Below are positions 1 to 6,764 of a DNA stretch of 32,857 nt, piece after piece (within the stretch, counting starts at the first letter, position 1; each line of letters begins with the position of its first letter). The notes below the pieces were generated by a model that saw only the letters and a list, made by a program, of their open reading frames with translations, searched no databases and had not been told where the DNA came from. Origin of the DNA: Microbacteriaceae bacterium PS02066 (GTDB lineage Bacteria; Actinomycetota; Actinomycetes; Actinomycetales; Microbacteriaceae); assembly GCA_029959545.1 (NCBI GenBank), contig JASCPH010000039.1, positions 1-32,857 on the forward strand, read 5' to 3'. A program made the position numbers and the translations under genes.

Positions 1-25
1 GGCCGCCCCACACCGTGGGGCGGCC
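1..25 (-). terminator. Intrinsic terminator-like hairpin downstream of rpsO
   Basis: Perfect 11-bp stem (GGCCGCCCCAC at 1-11 with GTGGGGCGGCC at 15-25) around a 3-nt loop, starting 35 nt after the rpsO stop on the minus strand. Any U-tract would lie beyond the left edge, so termination is likely but not fully visible. Confidence 0.7.
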
Positions 26-59
26 TTCGCAGAAAGCGATATACGCGATCGCGCTGAGA

Positions 60-329
60 TCAGCGGCGCAGACCGAGACGCTCGATGAGCGAACGGTAGC
101 GGTTGATGTCGATGTCCTGCAGGTAACCCAGCAGGCGACGACGCTGACCGACCATGAGGAACAGACCACGACGCGAGTGGTGGTCGTGCTTGTGCTCCTT
201 GAGGTGCTCGGTGAGGTCCTTGATGCGCTGCGTCAGCATCGCGACCTGCACCTCGGGGGATCCGGTGTCACCGGGGTGCGTCGCGTACTCTTCGATGATC
301 GCCTTCTTGACGTCGTTCTCGAGTGCCAT
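60..329 (-). CDS. rpsO: 30S ribosomal protein S15
   Basis: Primary 16S rRNA-binding protein of the small subunit platform. The protein is 89 aa, the standard length for the family. It has the family signatures [17 protein letters not shown] near the N-terminus and [20 protein letters not shown] in the middle, where the His/Asp/Ser residues contact 16S rRNA. The ATG at 329 is chosen because it gives [11 protein letters not shown], the usual S15 start; the frame stays open upstream but has no S15-like sequence. The gene lies alone on the minus strand here, divergent from the DUF167 gene. In most actinobacteria rpsO directly follows ribF and precedes pnp; ribF is 24.7 kb away on the same strand and pnp would be beyond the left edge. 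Expression is probably autoregulated through the leader (see the promoter entry). Confidence 0.97.
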   Translation of the reverse strand: MALENDVKKAIIEEYATHPGDTGSPEVQVAMLTQRIKDLTEHLKEHKHDHHSRRGLFLMVGQRRRLLGYLQDIDINRYRSLIERLGLRR

Positions 330-420
330 AGATGGGATCCCCTCTCTCCTCGTTGCGCGGCGCCCTCCGGCTGATCCGGGGGCTCTCTTTATCCGCGGCC
401 GATCGAACGGCAACCTCCAA

Positions 421-449
421 AGTCTACCAGCGTTCGGCGCCGACCCCAA
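421..449 (-). promoter_or_regulatory. Candidate sigma-A promoter and leader of rpsO
   Basis: On the minus strand, TTGGGG (449-444), a 17-nt spacer and TAGACT (426-421) form a good housekeeping promoter. The predicted transcript starts near 414, giving a leader of about 85 nt. The leader contains a GC-rich foldable segment (GCCC..CCGG..CCGG..GGGC, about 365-390) and a GAGGAGAG run just before the gene. S15 is known to repress itself through structured leaders in several phyla, so this leader is a candidate regulator; its fold is inferred only. Confidence 0.55.
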
Positions 450-465
450 CCGCTCCGGGCGACGG

Positions 466-471
466 TACGCT
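466..471 (+). promoter_or_regulatory. -10 box of a leaderless promoter for the DUF167 gene
   Basis: TACGCT fits TANNNT and ends 7 nt before the GTG at 479. No Shine-Dalgarno lies between them, so the transcript likely begins at or next to the start codon. Confidence 0.45.
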
Positions 472-478
472 CGCACCC

Positions 479-703
479 GTGCAGTTCACCGTCCGCGTCA
501 AGCCCGGCAGCCGCCGCGGACCCCTCGTCGAAGCGGATGCGGACGGCGCTCTCACCGTGCACGTGCGTGAGCGCGCTGTCGACGGCGCCGCGAACTCCGG
601 GGTGATCGCGGCCCTCGCTGCGCACCTCGGCGTCCGCCGCCAGGACGTCACGATCCGCACGGGGCACGCCGCTCGCATCAAGCGCATCGAGGTCGCCGAG
701 TGA
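479..703 (+). CDS. DUF167 (YggU/UPF0235) family protein
   Basis: Small basic protein of 74 aa. It has the family hallmarks: VKPGSR at residues 7-12, a DGAAN block in the middle and a C-terminal AARIKRIEV segment. The function of the family is unknown; members fold as small alpha/beta proteins, and no catalytic role is claimed. The GTG at 479 is preferred over the upstream in-frame codon at 332, because the extra 49 residues overlap the rpsO leader, are low-complexity and do not belong to the family, and because a TANNNT box sits 7 nt before 479. The stop TGA overlaps the GTG of the following MFS gene, so the two are probably co-transcribed and translationally coupled. Confidence 0.85.
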   Translation: MQFTVRVKPGSRRGPLVEADADGALTVHVRERAVDGAANSGVIAALAAHLGVRRQDVTIRTGHAARIKRIEVAE

Positions 704-1995
704 GGCGGATGCGGCTCGCGCGTCATCTGATCGACGTGCGCCCGCTCACCACCAGCGCGCCGTACGCGCGGATGTGGATCGGCTCCACGCTCGCGGGCCT
801 CGGCGGGCAGCTGACGATCGTCGCCGTCATGCTGCACGTCTATGCCCTCACCGGCTCCGACTTCGCCGTGGCCATGGTCGCGGTGGCGGGCCTGGTCCCG
901 ATGGTGCTCGCCGGGCTCTACGGCGGGATGCTCGCCGACGCGTTCGATCGGCGCATGGTCGCCCTGGTCGCGGCCTGCATCACCTTCGCCTCCACAGCCC
1001 TGTTGGCGGCGCTCGCGTGGTGCGGCGACGAGACCGTGTGGTGGCTCTACGCGCTGAGCATCGTCAACTCCGCCGCGAACTCGGTCGTGATGGCCACCAA
1101 GTCGGCCATCACGCCGCGGCTGTTGCCCCGCGAACTGCTGCCGGCGGCCGCCGCCCTCAACGGCGTGACCGTCGGGATCATGGTGATGGCCGGCCCCGCC
1201 CTCGCGGGCGTCCTGGTCGCGACCGCGGGCTATGCCTGGACGTACTCGATCGACGTCGTGCTCATGACCTCGCTGTTCCTGGGCCTCTGGACCCTGCCGA
1301 AGCTCCGCCCGGAGGGCGAGATCGTCCGGCCCGGCCTCGATTCCCTCCGGGACGGCTGGGCGTTCCTGCGCCGCGCGCGTAACATCCGGATGCAGTACCT
1401 GCTGGACATCATCGCGATGACGTTCGGGCAGCCCCTCGCCCTGTTCCCCGGCATCGGCGCCGTCCTGCTCGGCGGCGGGCCGGTGACGACGGGCATCCTC
1501 ACCGCTGCGGTCGCGGCGGGCGCATTCCTGTCGAGTCTGTTCTCGGGCCCGATCGGCAGGGTGCGACGCCATGGGCTCGGCATCGAGCGCGCGATCCAGG
1601 TCTACGGCGGCGCGATCGCCGTGTTCGGACTCGTGCTGGTCGCAGCGGCGCTCGGGTGGTTCGCGGGCGGCGACGTGAACGTCGTCCTGATCGCCGCCGC
1701 CTGCGTGGTGCTCGCCGTCTCGGGCGCGGCCGACAACGTGAGCGCGATCTTCCGCTCGACCATGATGCAGTCGGCGGTGCCCGACACGATGCGTGGCCGT
1801 CTGCAGGGCATCTTCATCGTGGTCGTGGCGGGAGGCCCCCGCATCGGCGCGCTCTACGCCGGAAGTCTCGCAACCCTGACGGCGCTGTGGTTCCCCCCGC
1901 TGCTGGGCGGCATCGTCATCATCGCGCTCGTCGGGGTGCTGGTGCGTGCGAGCCCGGGCTTCCGCGCGTACGACGCACTCCACCCGGTGCCCTGA
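700..1995 (+). CDS. MFS transporter, EntS/MFS_3-like exporter
   Basis: Integral membrane protein of 431 aa with about 12 hydrophobic segments, the usual size for the EntS/MefA-like branch of the major facilitator superfamily (proton-driven drug or siderophore exporters). The loop after the second hydrophobic segment reads GMLADAFDRR, a version of MFS motif A. A cytoplasmic loop around RARNIRMQYL separates the two halves. The GTG at 700 is favoured: it overlaps the upstream stop (GTGA) and has GAGG at 689-692, a good 7-nt spacing. An in-frame ATG at 709 is possible. The substrate cannot be read from sequence. An 89-nt gap follows before the next gene, with no strong terminator. Confidence 0.85.
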   Translation: MRRMRLARHLIDVRPLTTSAPYARMWIGSTLAGLGGQLTIVAVMLHVYALTGSDFAVAMVAVAGLVPMVLAGLYGGMLADAFDRRMVALVAACITFASTALLAALAWCGDETVWWLYALSIVNSAANSVVMATKSAITPRLLPRELLPAAAALNGVTVGIMVMAGPALAGVLVATAGYAWTYSIDVVLMTSLFLGLWTLPKLRPEGEIVRPGLDSLRDGWAFLRRARNIRMQYLLDIIAMTFGQPLALFPGIGAVLLGGGPVTTGILTAAVAAGAFLSSLFSGPIGRVRRHGLGIERAIQVYGGAIAVFGLVLVAAALGWFAGGDVNVVLIAAACVVLAVSGAADNVSAIFRSTMMQSAVPDTMRGRLQGIFIVVVAGGPRIGALYAGSLATLTALWFPPLLGGIVIIALVGVLVRASPGFRAYDALHPVP

Positions 1996-2072
1996 GCTGC
2001 GGCTCACTGCCGTTGTGCGGCGCCTTTCGGACATCGCATCCGCCAGGAGGTCGGAGTGTCGGTGTCCGTCAC

Positions 2073-2078
2073 TAGAGT
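2073..2078 (+). promoter_or_regulatory. -10 box of a leaderless promoter for the EamA gene
   Basis: TAGAGT ends 6 nt before the GTG at 2085, the spacing at which transcription would start on the start codon itself. No ribosome binding site is seen between them. Confidence 0.5.
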
Positions 2079-2084
2079 CGGTGA

Positions 2085-3008
2085 GTGCTTCCCGTCGTGC
2101 GCCCCGCAGCCCCGCCCCGCCAGGCGGTCATCGCCGTGCAGTTCGTCCTGACCGGCATCATCTGGGGCTCCAGCTTCCTGTTCACGAAGGTCGCACTGGG
2201 TGGGCTCTCCCCCGCCCAGGTCGCGTGGTCGCGGCTCGTGCTCGGGGCGGTGACGCTGGGGATCTTCGTGGCCGTTCGCCGGGAGACGCTGCCCCGGCGA
2301 CTCGTGGTGTGGATGCACATGCTCGTGCTCGCACTCTCGTTCTGCGTCGTGCCGTTCCTGCTTTTCTCGTGGGCCCAGCAGCACGTCACCTCGGGCCTTG
2401 CGAGCATCTACAACGCCACCACGCCGATCATGACCGCGGTGATGGCCTGGGCCGTGTTCCGCGTCGAGAAGCTGCGCATCATCCAGATCGCGGGAATCCT
2501 CATCGGCATCCTCGGGGTGATCGTGATCATCGCTCCCTGGCAGGGACTCGCCCCCGATCAGAGCCTCATCGCCCAGTTCGCCATCCTCGGCGCCACCGCC
2601 TGCTACGGCTTCAGCCTCGCCTATATGCGACGCTTCACGTCCGACAGCGGCATGAGCCCGCTGGTCTTCTCATCCCTGAACATCGGAATCGCCGCGGTGA
2701 TCATGCTCGTGCTGACGCCGTTCATCGCTGTCACCCCCGTGCGACTGGATGCGGCGATCATCGTCTGCCTCGTCCTCCTCGGCTGCCTCGGCACCGGCGT
2801 CGCCTACATCTGGAACCAGAACGTTCTCCGCGCCTGGGGTCCCACCCGCGCGTCCACCGTCACGTACATCACGCCCGTCGTGGGCGTTGTGCTGGGCGCC
2901 GTCGTGCTCGGCGAGACGGTGTCGTGGAACGAACCCGCGGGCGCCCTCGTCGTCTTCGGCGGCATCCTCCTCGCGCAGGACCGCCTGCGGCGACGAGGGC
3001 GGACATGA
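2085..3008 (+). CDS. EamA-family (DMT superfamily) transporter
   Basis: Inner membrane protein of 307 aa with ten hydrophobic segments in two repeated EamA halves, the standard size for the drug/metabolite transporter superfamily. The first half begins with the typical GIIWGSSFLFTKVAL; the second half contains GTGVAYIWNQNVLR and the conserved TYITPVVGVVLGAVVLGE stretch near the end. Members move amino acids, metabolites or drugs; the substrate here is not predictable. The GTG start at 2085 is supported by TAGAGT 6 nt upstream. The gene converges on yceI-like DNA and shares a bidirectional terminator with it. Confidence 0.9.
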   Translation: MLPVVRPAAPPRQAVIAVQFVLTGIIWGSSFLFTKVALGGLSPAQVAWSRLVLGAVTLGIFVAVRRETLPRRLVVWMHMLVLALSFCVVPFLLFSWAQQHVTSGLASIYNATTPIMTAVMAWAVFRVEKLRIIQIAGILIGILGVIVIIAPWQGLAPDQSLIAQFAILGATACYGFSLAYMRRFTSDSGMSPLVFSSLNIGIAAVIMLVLTPFIAVTPVRLDAAIIVCLVLLGCLGTGVAYIWNQNVLRAWGPTRASTVTYITPVVGVVLGAVVLGETVSWNEPAGALVVFGGILLAQDRLRRRGRT

Positions 3009-3045
3009 CGAAGGGGACGGATGCGGCCGCACCCGTCCCCTTCGT
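3008..3045. terminator. Bidirectional terminator between EamA and YceI genes
   Basis: Perfect 13-bp stem, ACGAAGGGGACGG (3008-3020) pairing with CCGTCCCCTTCGT (3033-3045), around a 12-nt loop. It sits between two convergent genes and overlaps the last base of the EamA stop. A-rich and T-containing flanks support use from both sides. Confidence 0.8.
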
Positions 3046-3051
3046 GTGCGA

Positions 3052-3612
3052 TCAGGCTGCGACCGTGCCCTGCAGCTCGAGCTCGATCGTGACGTCCTTG
3101 CCGACGAGCACGCCGCCGGTCTCGAGCGCGGCGTTCCAGGTGAGGCCGAAGTCCTCACGGTTGATGACCGTCTTGGCCGTCGCGCCGGCCTTGTAGTTGC
3201 CCCACGGGTCGGTGCCGAAGCCGCCGAACTCGAGCTCGAACGTGACGGGCTTGGTCACGTCCTTGATGGTGAGGTCGCCGTCCACGAAGAAGTCGCCCTT
3301 CTCGTAACGCACACCCGTCGAGACGAAGGTCATCGTGGGGTAGTTCTCGACGTCGAAGAAGTCGGCCGAACGCAGGTGAGCGTCGCGGCCCTCGTCCTTG
3401 GTGTCGATGGAGGCGACGTCCACCGTGGCCTCGACCTTGGCCTCGAGCGGGTTCTCCGGGGCGATGATCGTGGCGCTCTTCACGCCGAAGGTGCCGCGCA
3501 CCTTCGAGATCATCATGTGGCGCACCGTGAAGGTGACCTCGCTGTGCGAGGGGTCCAGCGTCCAGGTGCCGGCCTTGTATCCGGGGATCTCGATTGCGTT
3601 CGCGTCGGTCAT
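3052..3612 (-). CDS. YceI-family lipocalin-like protein
   Basis: Protein of 186 aa of the YceI family, an extended lipocalin-like beta-barrel that binds polyisoprenoid or other amphiphilic molecules. Family features are clear: WTLDPSHSEVTFTVRHMM near the N-terminus, KVRGTFG, the SADFFDVENYPTMTF block in the middle and GDLTIKDVTKPV before the C-terminal strands. No signal peptide is present, so this is a cytoplasmic member, as is common in actinobacteria. The ATG at 3612 has GGAG with 5-nt spacing. The upstream 170 bp contain an AT-rich island with an inverted repeat that may regulate it. A specific ligand cannot be assigned. Confidence 0.93.
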   Translation of the reverse strand: MTDANAIEIPGYKAGTWTLDPSHSEVTFTVRHMMISKVRGTFGVKSATIIAPENPLEAKVEATVDVASIDTKDEGRDAHLRSADFFDVENYPTMTFVSTGVRYEKGDFFVDGDLTIKDVTKPVTFELEFGGFGTDPWGNYKAGATAKTVINREDFGLTWNAALETGGVLVGKDVTIELELQGTVAA

Positions 3613-3679
3613 GTTCGCTCCAAAACCAGGGCCGCGCGTTTCGCGGCGTCGAGTCCAGTCAACCGCATCCTCGGGGAAC

Positions 3680-3704
3680 GCATTCCCATGAATGCAAAAT
3701 TTTG
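3680..3704 (-). promoter_or_regulatory. Inverted repeats in an AT-rich island upstream of YceI
   Basis: GCATTC (3680-3685) and GAATGC (3690-3695) form a perfect 6-bp dyad with a 4-nt spacer, directly next to the palindrome CAAAATTTTG (3695-3704). The stretch 3690-3722 is strongly AT-rich for this genome. This is likely the YceI promoter/operator zone; no clear -35/-10 pair could be fixed. Confidence 0.4.
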
Positions 3705-3782
3705 ACGAGAGTCTTAAAAACTTCCGGTGGACGCGTTTCGTCTCGCTCCGCTCGCTCGACGAACGAACAACACCCGCAACGA

Positions 3783-3812
3783 CGAAGGGCCCCGGATGCC
3801 CGGGGCCCTTCG
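3783..3812 (-). terminator. Terminator downstream of the FKBP gene
   Basis: Perfect 13-bp stem, CGAAGGGCCCCGG (3783-3795) with CCGGGGCCCTTCG (3800-3812), and a 4-nt ATGC loop, 10 nt after the FKBP stop on the minus strand. Confidence 0.8.
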
Positions 3813-3822
3813 AGAGATCGTG

Positions 3823-4191
3823 TCAGCCGACCTTCAACAGGTCGATGATGAAGATGAGCGTCTTGCCCCCGAGGAAGTGGCCGCCTGCGGGGCCGTACGC
3901 CAGGTGCGGCGGAATCACGAGCTCGCGGCGACCGCCGACCTTCATGCCCGGGATGCCGTCCTGCCAACCCTGGATGAGACCTCGCAGCGGGAACTGGATG
4001 CTCTCGCCACGTCCCCAGGAGGAGTCGAACTCTTCGCCGGATTCGTACTCGACGCCGGCGTAGTGCACCGTGACGTTGTCGCCCGGCTTCGCCTCGTCAC
4101 CGTCACCGACGATGATGTCGCGGATGACGAGCTCGGTGGGAGCGGGCCCTGCGGGAGCGTCGAACTCGGGCTTCGTGCGGTTGTCAGTCAT
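3823..4191 (-). CDS. FKBP-type peptidyl-prolyl cis-trans isomerase
   Basis: Single-domain FKBP of 122 aa that speeds rotation at prolyl bonds during protein folding. The domain spans about residues 20-122. Characteristic pieces are VTVHYAGV (42-49), the EEFDSSW segment, IQGWQDGIPGMKVGGRRELVIP and HLAYG, which build the hydrophobic substrate pocket. No signal peptide is present, so it should be cytoplasmic. The ATG at 4191 gives MTDNRTKPEF. GGAGGT lies almost against this ATG, too close for a normal Shine-Dalgarno; an in-frame TTG at 4203 would add four residues. I prefer the ATG but the start is uncertain. The gene is probably monocistronic, with its own terminator. Confidence 0.92.
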   Translation of the reverse strand: MTDNRTKPEFDAPAGPAPTELVIRDIIVGDGDEAKPGDNVTVHYAGVEYESGEEFDSSWGRGESIQFPLRGLIQGWQDGIPGMKVGGRRELVIPPHLAYGPAGGHFLGGKTLIFIIDLLKVG

Positions 4192-4297
4192 ACCTCCATC
4201 CAAGCACGTCGCCGTCGCCCGCGAGGCGCGGCCGACCCTCTTGACAGCATCCGACGACGGGTGGATCCTGAGATCAGATCAACTCAGCGCTCGGGAG

Positions 4298-5695
4298 TCA
4301 CGCAGGCATCGCCGCGGCACCGGGCGCTGAGTCTTTTCCGGCTCGCTCCAGCCGAGCTCCGGGGCGCTCGCGCATCCGTTCGCGCAGCGTCGGACCGGCA
4401 GGCGCAGCCAGCCGGCCTCGCTCGCGAAGGCGCGGAAGCACCAGCTCCCCGAACGCTTCGACGTCGCGGGTTCCGAAGACCGGCTCGAAGAGGAACCCGT
4501 CGAGACCGGTCTGGTCGGCCAGCTCCGCGACCCGGTCGGCGACGTGCTCCGCGTCGCCCACGATGCGGAAGCCGCGCGTGCCCTTGCCGCGCAGGTCGTC
4601 GAGGATCTGGCGCACGGTCGGCGCCGGTGAACCGTCGCGGCCGAGGAAACGCTCGATGTTGCTCGTGCCCATCTGACCGACCACCCCACCGGCGGCCACG
4701 ACCTCCGCGAGGGTCTTGTCCGGATCGAGCTTCAGCAGATCGATGCCGGTGTTGCCGGCGTAGAGGGCGGCCACGACTTCGTCCGACTGCATGCCGTGGA
4801 ACTCGCGCCAGAGCTGCTCAGCGCCCGCCTGCGTCTCGTCGACGATCGCCGTGAGCCCTGCCATGATGCGGATCTCGTCGGGATCGCGCCCCGCCTCGGC
4901 GGCGCGGCGGCGGATGTCGGCGACGGCCGCCGCCGTGTGCTCTGGCGTCGTGGCCTGCACGAACACGCCCTCGGCATGTGCGGCCGCGAGCGCGCGACCC
5001 TTCGGAGAGGTGCCGGCCTGGAAGATCACCGGCGTGCGCTGCGGCGACGGAGGGGCGCCGAAGTATCCGCGCGAACGGTAGTGCGCCCCCTCGAACTGGG
5101 TGCGATGGATGCGGGACGGGTCGATGTAGACGCCGGAGTCCGCATCCGCAACCAGCGCGTCGTCGTCCCACGACTGCTCCCAGTAGCTGCGAGCGAGGGA
5201 CACGTACTCCTCCGCCATCTCGTACCTCGTGTCGTGCGCGACCATCTCCGGGTGCCCGAAGAGCTCCGCGACGGCGTTCTGCGAGGCACCCGTCACGACG
5301 TTCCAGCCGATGCGCCCTCGGGTGAGGTGGTCGAGGGTGCTGAACCGGCGCGCCAACGGCAGGGGGTGGTCCATTCCGGTCGTCGCCGTCACGACGAATC
5401 CCAGCTTCTCCGTCTCCCGGGCGAGGATCGGGATGATGGTCGACGGGTCGAGGCCGGAGAAGTTGATCGCCGCCGACAGACACGCCGCACTGATGTCGCC
5501 GTTCTGCATCGGATAGCCGAAGCCGTCGGCGAAGAAGAGGAAGTCGTACCCGGTACGGTCCATGATCTTCGCCATCCGCACCCAGCGCTCCGGGTCGAGG
5601 TAGTCGGCAGCGTCGCAGAGCGGATGCGCCCAGCTGTACGTGCCGCCGACCTGCGGCGCGTAGACCTCGAAGACGCCGAAGTGGAGATTCGTCAC
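4298..5695 (-). CDS. NtaA/SnaA/DszA-family FMN-dependent monooxygenase
   Basis: Bacterial-luciferase-like flavin monooxygenase of 465 aa, which would use reduced FMN from a partner reductase to oxidise an organic substrate. Diagnostic NtaA-branch stretches are LDHLTRGRIGWNVVTGAS, where the Asn-Val-Val-Thr segment contacts flavin phosphate, and VIFQAGTSPKGRALAAAHAE. Known relatives act on nitrilotriacetate, pristinamycin IIA precursor, dibenzothiophene sulfone or dimethyl sulfide. The GTG at 5695 is chosen because it begins THE family sequence (TNLHFGVFEVYAPQ after the start codon) and overlaps the stop of the upstream deaminase gene as GTGA; the longer open frame upstream has no family match. 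The C-terminal 30 residues are Arg/Glu/Ala-rich and likely disordered. Coupling to a deaminase suggests a catabolic pair acting on an N-heterocycle or purine-like compound (inference). Confidence 0.9.
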   Translation of the reverse strand: MTNLHFGVFEVYAPQVGGTYSWAHPLCDAADYLDPERWVRMAKIMDRTGYDFLFFADGFGYPMQNGDISAACLSAAINFSGLDPSTIIPILARETEKLGFVVTATTGMDHPLPLARRFSTLDHLTRGRIGWNVVTGASQNAVAELFGHPEMVAHDTRYEMAEEYVSLARSYWEQSWDDDALVADADSGVYIDPSRIHRTQFEGAHYRSRGYFGAPPSPQRTPVIFQAGTSPKGRALAAAHAEGVFVQATTPEHTAAAVADIRRRAAEAGRDPDEIRIMAGLTAIVDETQAGAEQLWREFHGMQSDEVVAALYAGNTGIDLLKLDPDKTLAEVVAAGGVVGQMGTSNIERFLGRDGSPAPTVRQILDDLRGKGTRGFRIVGDAEHVADRVAELADQTGLDGFLFEPVFGTRDVEAFGELVLPRLRERGRLAAPAGPTLRERMRERPGARLERAGKDSAPGAAAMPA

Positions 5696-6690
5696 AGCGC
5701 CTCCCCCAGCCATGCCTCGATGTCGGCCTTCGCGCGCGCCTTGAGAGCGTCGCCCGCCAGCGTGGTCTCGATCGAGCTCCACGCGCACGCGGCGAGCTGC
5801 CGGTCGGTCAGGCCGATCTGCTCGCGCGCGACGACGTACTCGTCGAGGATGCCCGGACCGAACAGGATCGGGTCGTCCGCGTTGATGGAGCACCGCACGC
5901 CCGCATCCAGCAGCTGCGGGAGCGGGTGACGGGCGAGGTCGTCGACGACGTCCAGCAGCAGATTGGAGGTGGGGCAGGTGTCGAGGCAGATCCCCCGCCG
6001 CGCCAGCTCCGCCACGAGCGTCGGATCCTCGATCGCCCTCACGCCGTGGAGCACCCGCGCAGCACCCAGGTCGTCGATGGCCTGCCAGACCGATTCGGGA
6101 CCCACCAGCTCGCCCGCGTGCGGCGCGGATTGCAGGCCCGCGGCGCGGGCGATGTCGAACGCGGGGGCGAAGTCGGCGGCGGGATACCCGCGCTCCTCGT
6201 TCGCGAGCCCGAGGGAGACGACTCCACGACCCGCGCGGGCCGCTGCCGCCTCCGCGAGGGCGACGGCTTCGGCGAGGGGCTCGGTGCGATCGACCGTGAC
6301 CATGAGGCCCACCTCGACGCCGTGCCGTTCGCCGGCGATGCGAACGGCGTCGAGATGGGCGTCCAGGGCCGCCTCCACGGTCCCGAAGGCGGCGAGATAG
6401 AACTGGGGGCTCACGCCGAACTCGACATACACCGCGCCGTCGGATGCCGCATCCGCCACGGCCTCGTCGATCAACCGCACGAGGTTCTGCGGATGCGCCA
6501 GGACCGCGAGCAGCCCCTGGTACATGTCGGCGAAGGCGGTGAAACCGGAGAATCCGGACACCGGGGGGATCTCGACCGACATCTCCGCGGCCAGCTCGGC
6601 GAGCGTCGCGGGCCTCATGGCCGCCTCGAGGTGGACGTGGAGATGCCCTTTGGGGAGGGCGGCGAGATCACGGAGGGCCGAATCGGCCAT
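5692..6690 (-). CDS. Adenosine deaminase family hydrolase
   Basis: Zinc amidohydrolase of 332 aa, family length. Metal-binding HLHVH (His18, His20) opens the barrel; SAPHAGE carries the next His and the catalytic Glu; VLHGVRAIEDP holds a His; CPTSNLLL and SINADDPILFG provide the last Asp residues. These match ADA/adenine-deaminase-type enzymes, so a TIM-barrel deaminase is well supported. The motif after the first His pair is HLEAAMRP rather than HLDG, as in variant subgroups, so adenosine is not certain as substrate. The ATG at 6690 has GGAG 5-6 nt upstream; the open frame extends 12 codons into the promoter. The stop overlaps the monooxygenase start by 4 nt, making a two-gene operon. Confidence 0.85.
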   Translation of the reverse strand: MADSALRDLAALPKGHLHVHLEAAMRPATLAELAAEMSVEIPPVSGFSGFTAFADMYQGLLAVLAHPQNLVRLIDEAVADAASDGAVYVEFGVSPQFYLAAFGTVEAALDAHLDAVRIAGERHGVEVGLMVTVDRTEPLAEAVALAEAAAARAGRGVVSLGLANEERGYPAADFAPAFDIARAAGLQSAPHAGELVGPESVWQAIDDLGAARVLHGVRAIEDPTLVAELARRGICLDTCPTSNLLLDVVDDLARHPLPQLLDAGVRCSINADDPILFGPGILDEYVVAREQIGLTDRQLAACAWSSIETTLAGDALKARAKADIEAWLGEAL

Positions 6691-6708
6691 GGACGCTCCT
6701 GACGTCGA

Positions 6709-6730
6709 GTGAACTGGTCGGTTCACGATA
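6709..6730 (-). promoter_or_regulatory. Palindromic operator overlapping the promoter of the deaminase operon
   Basis: GTGAAC (6709-6714) and GTTCAC (6721-6726) form a perfect dyad with a 6-nt spacer. It abuts the candidate -10 box TATCGT (minus strand, 6730-6725), so a bound protein would cover the transcription start 19-36 nt upstream of the deaminase ATG. The layout fits repression by a TetR- or GntR-like dimer; no such regulator gene is in the window. Confidence 0.5.
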
Positions 6731-6764
6731 GCGACGCGGTGTTTCGCCGAGATGACGTCCGAGG

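Noticed and set aside
424..2034. Long minus-strand reading frame opposite the DUF167 and MFS genes (536 codons)
   Set aside because: Composition is Arg/His/Asp/Gln-rich as expected for the antisense of high-GC genes; no domain, while the plus strand encodes a clear MFS protein.
4239..4245. TTGACA on the plus strand as a promoter
   Set aside because: No matching -10 box at 16-18 nt and no plus-strand gene follows; it is in the gap between two minus-strand genes.
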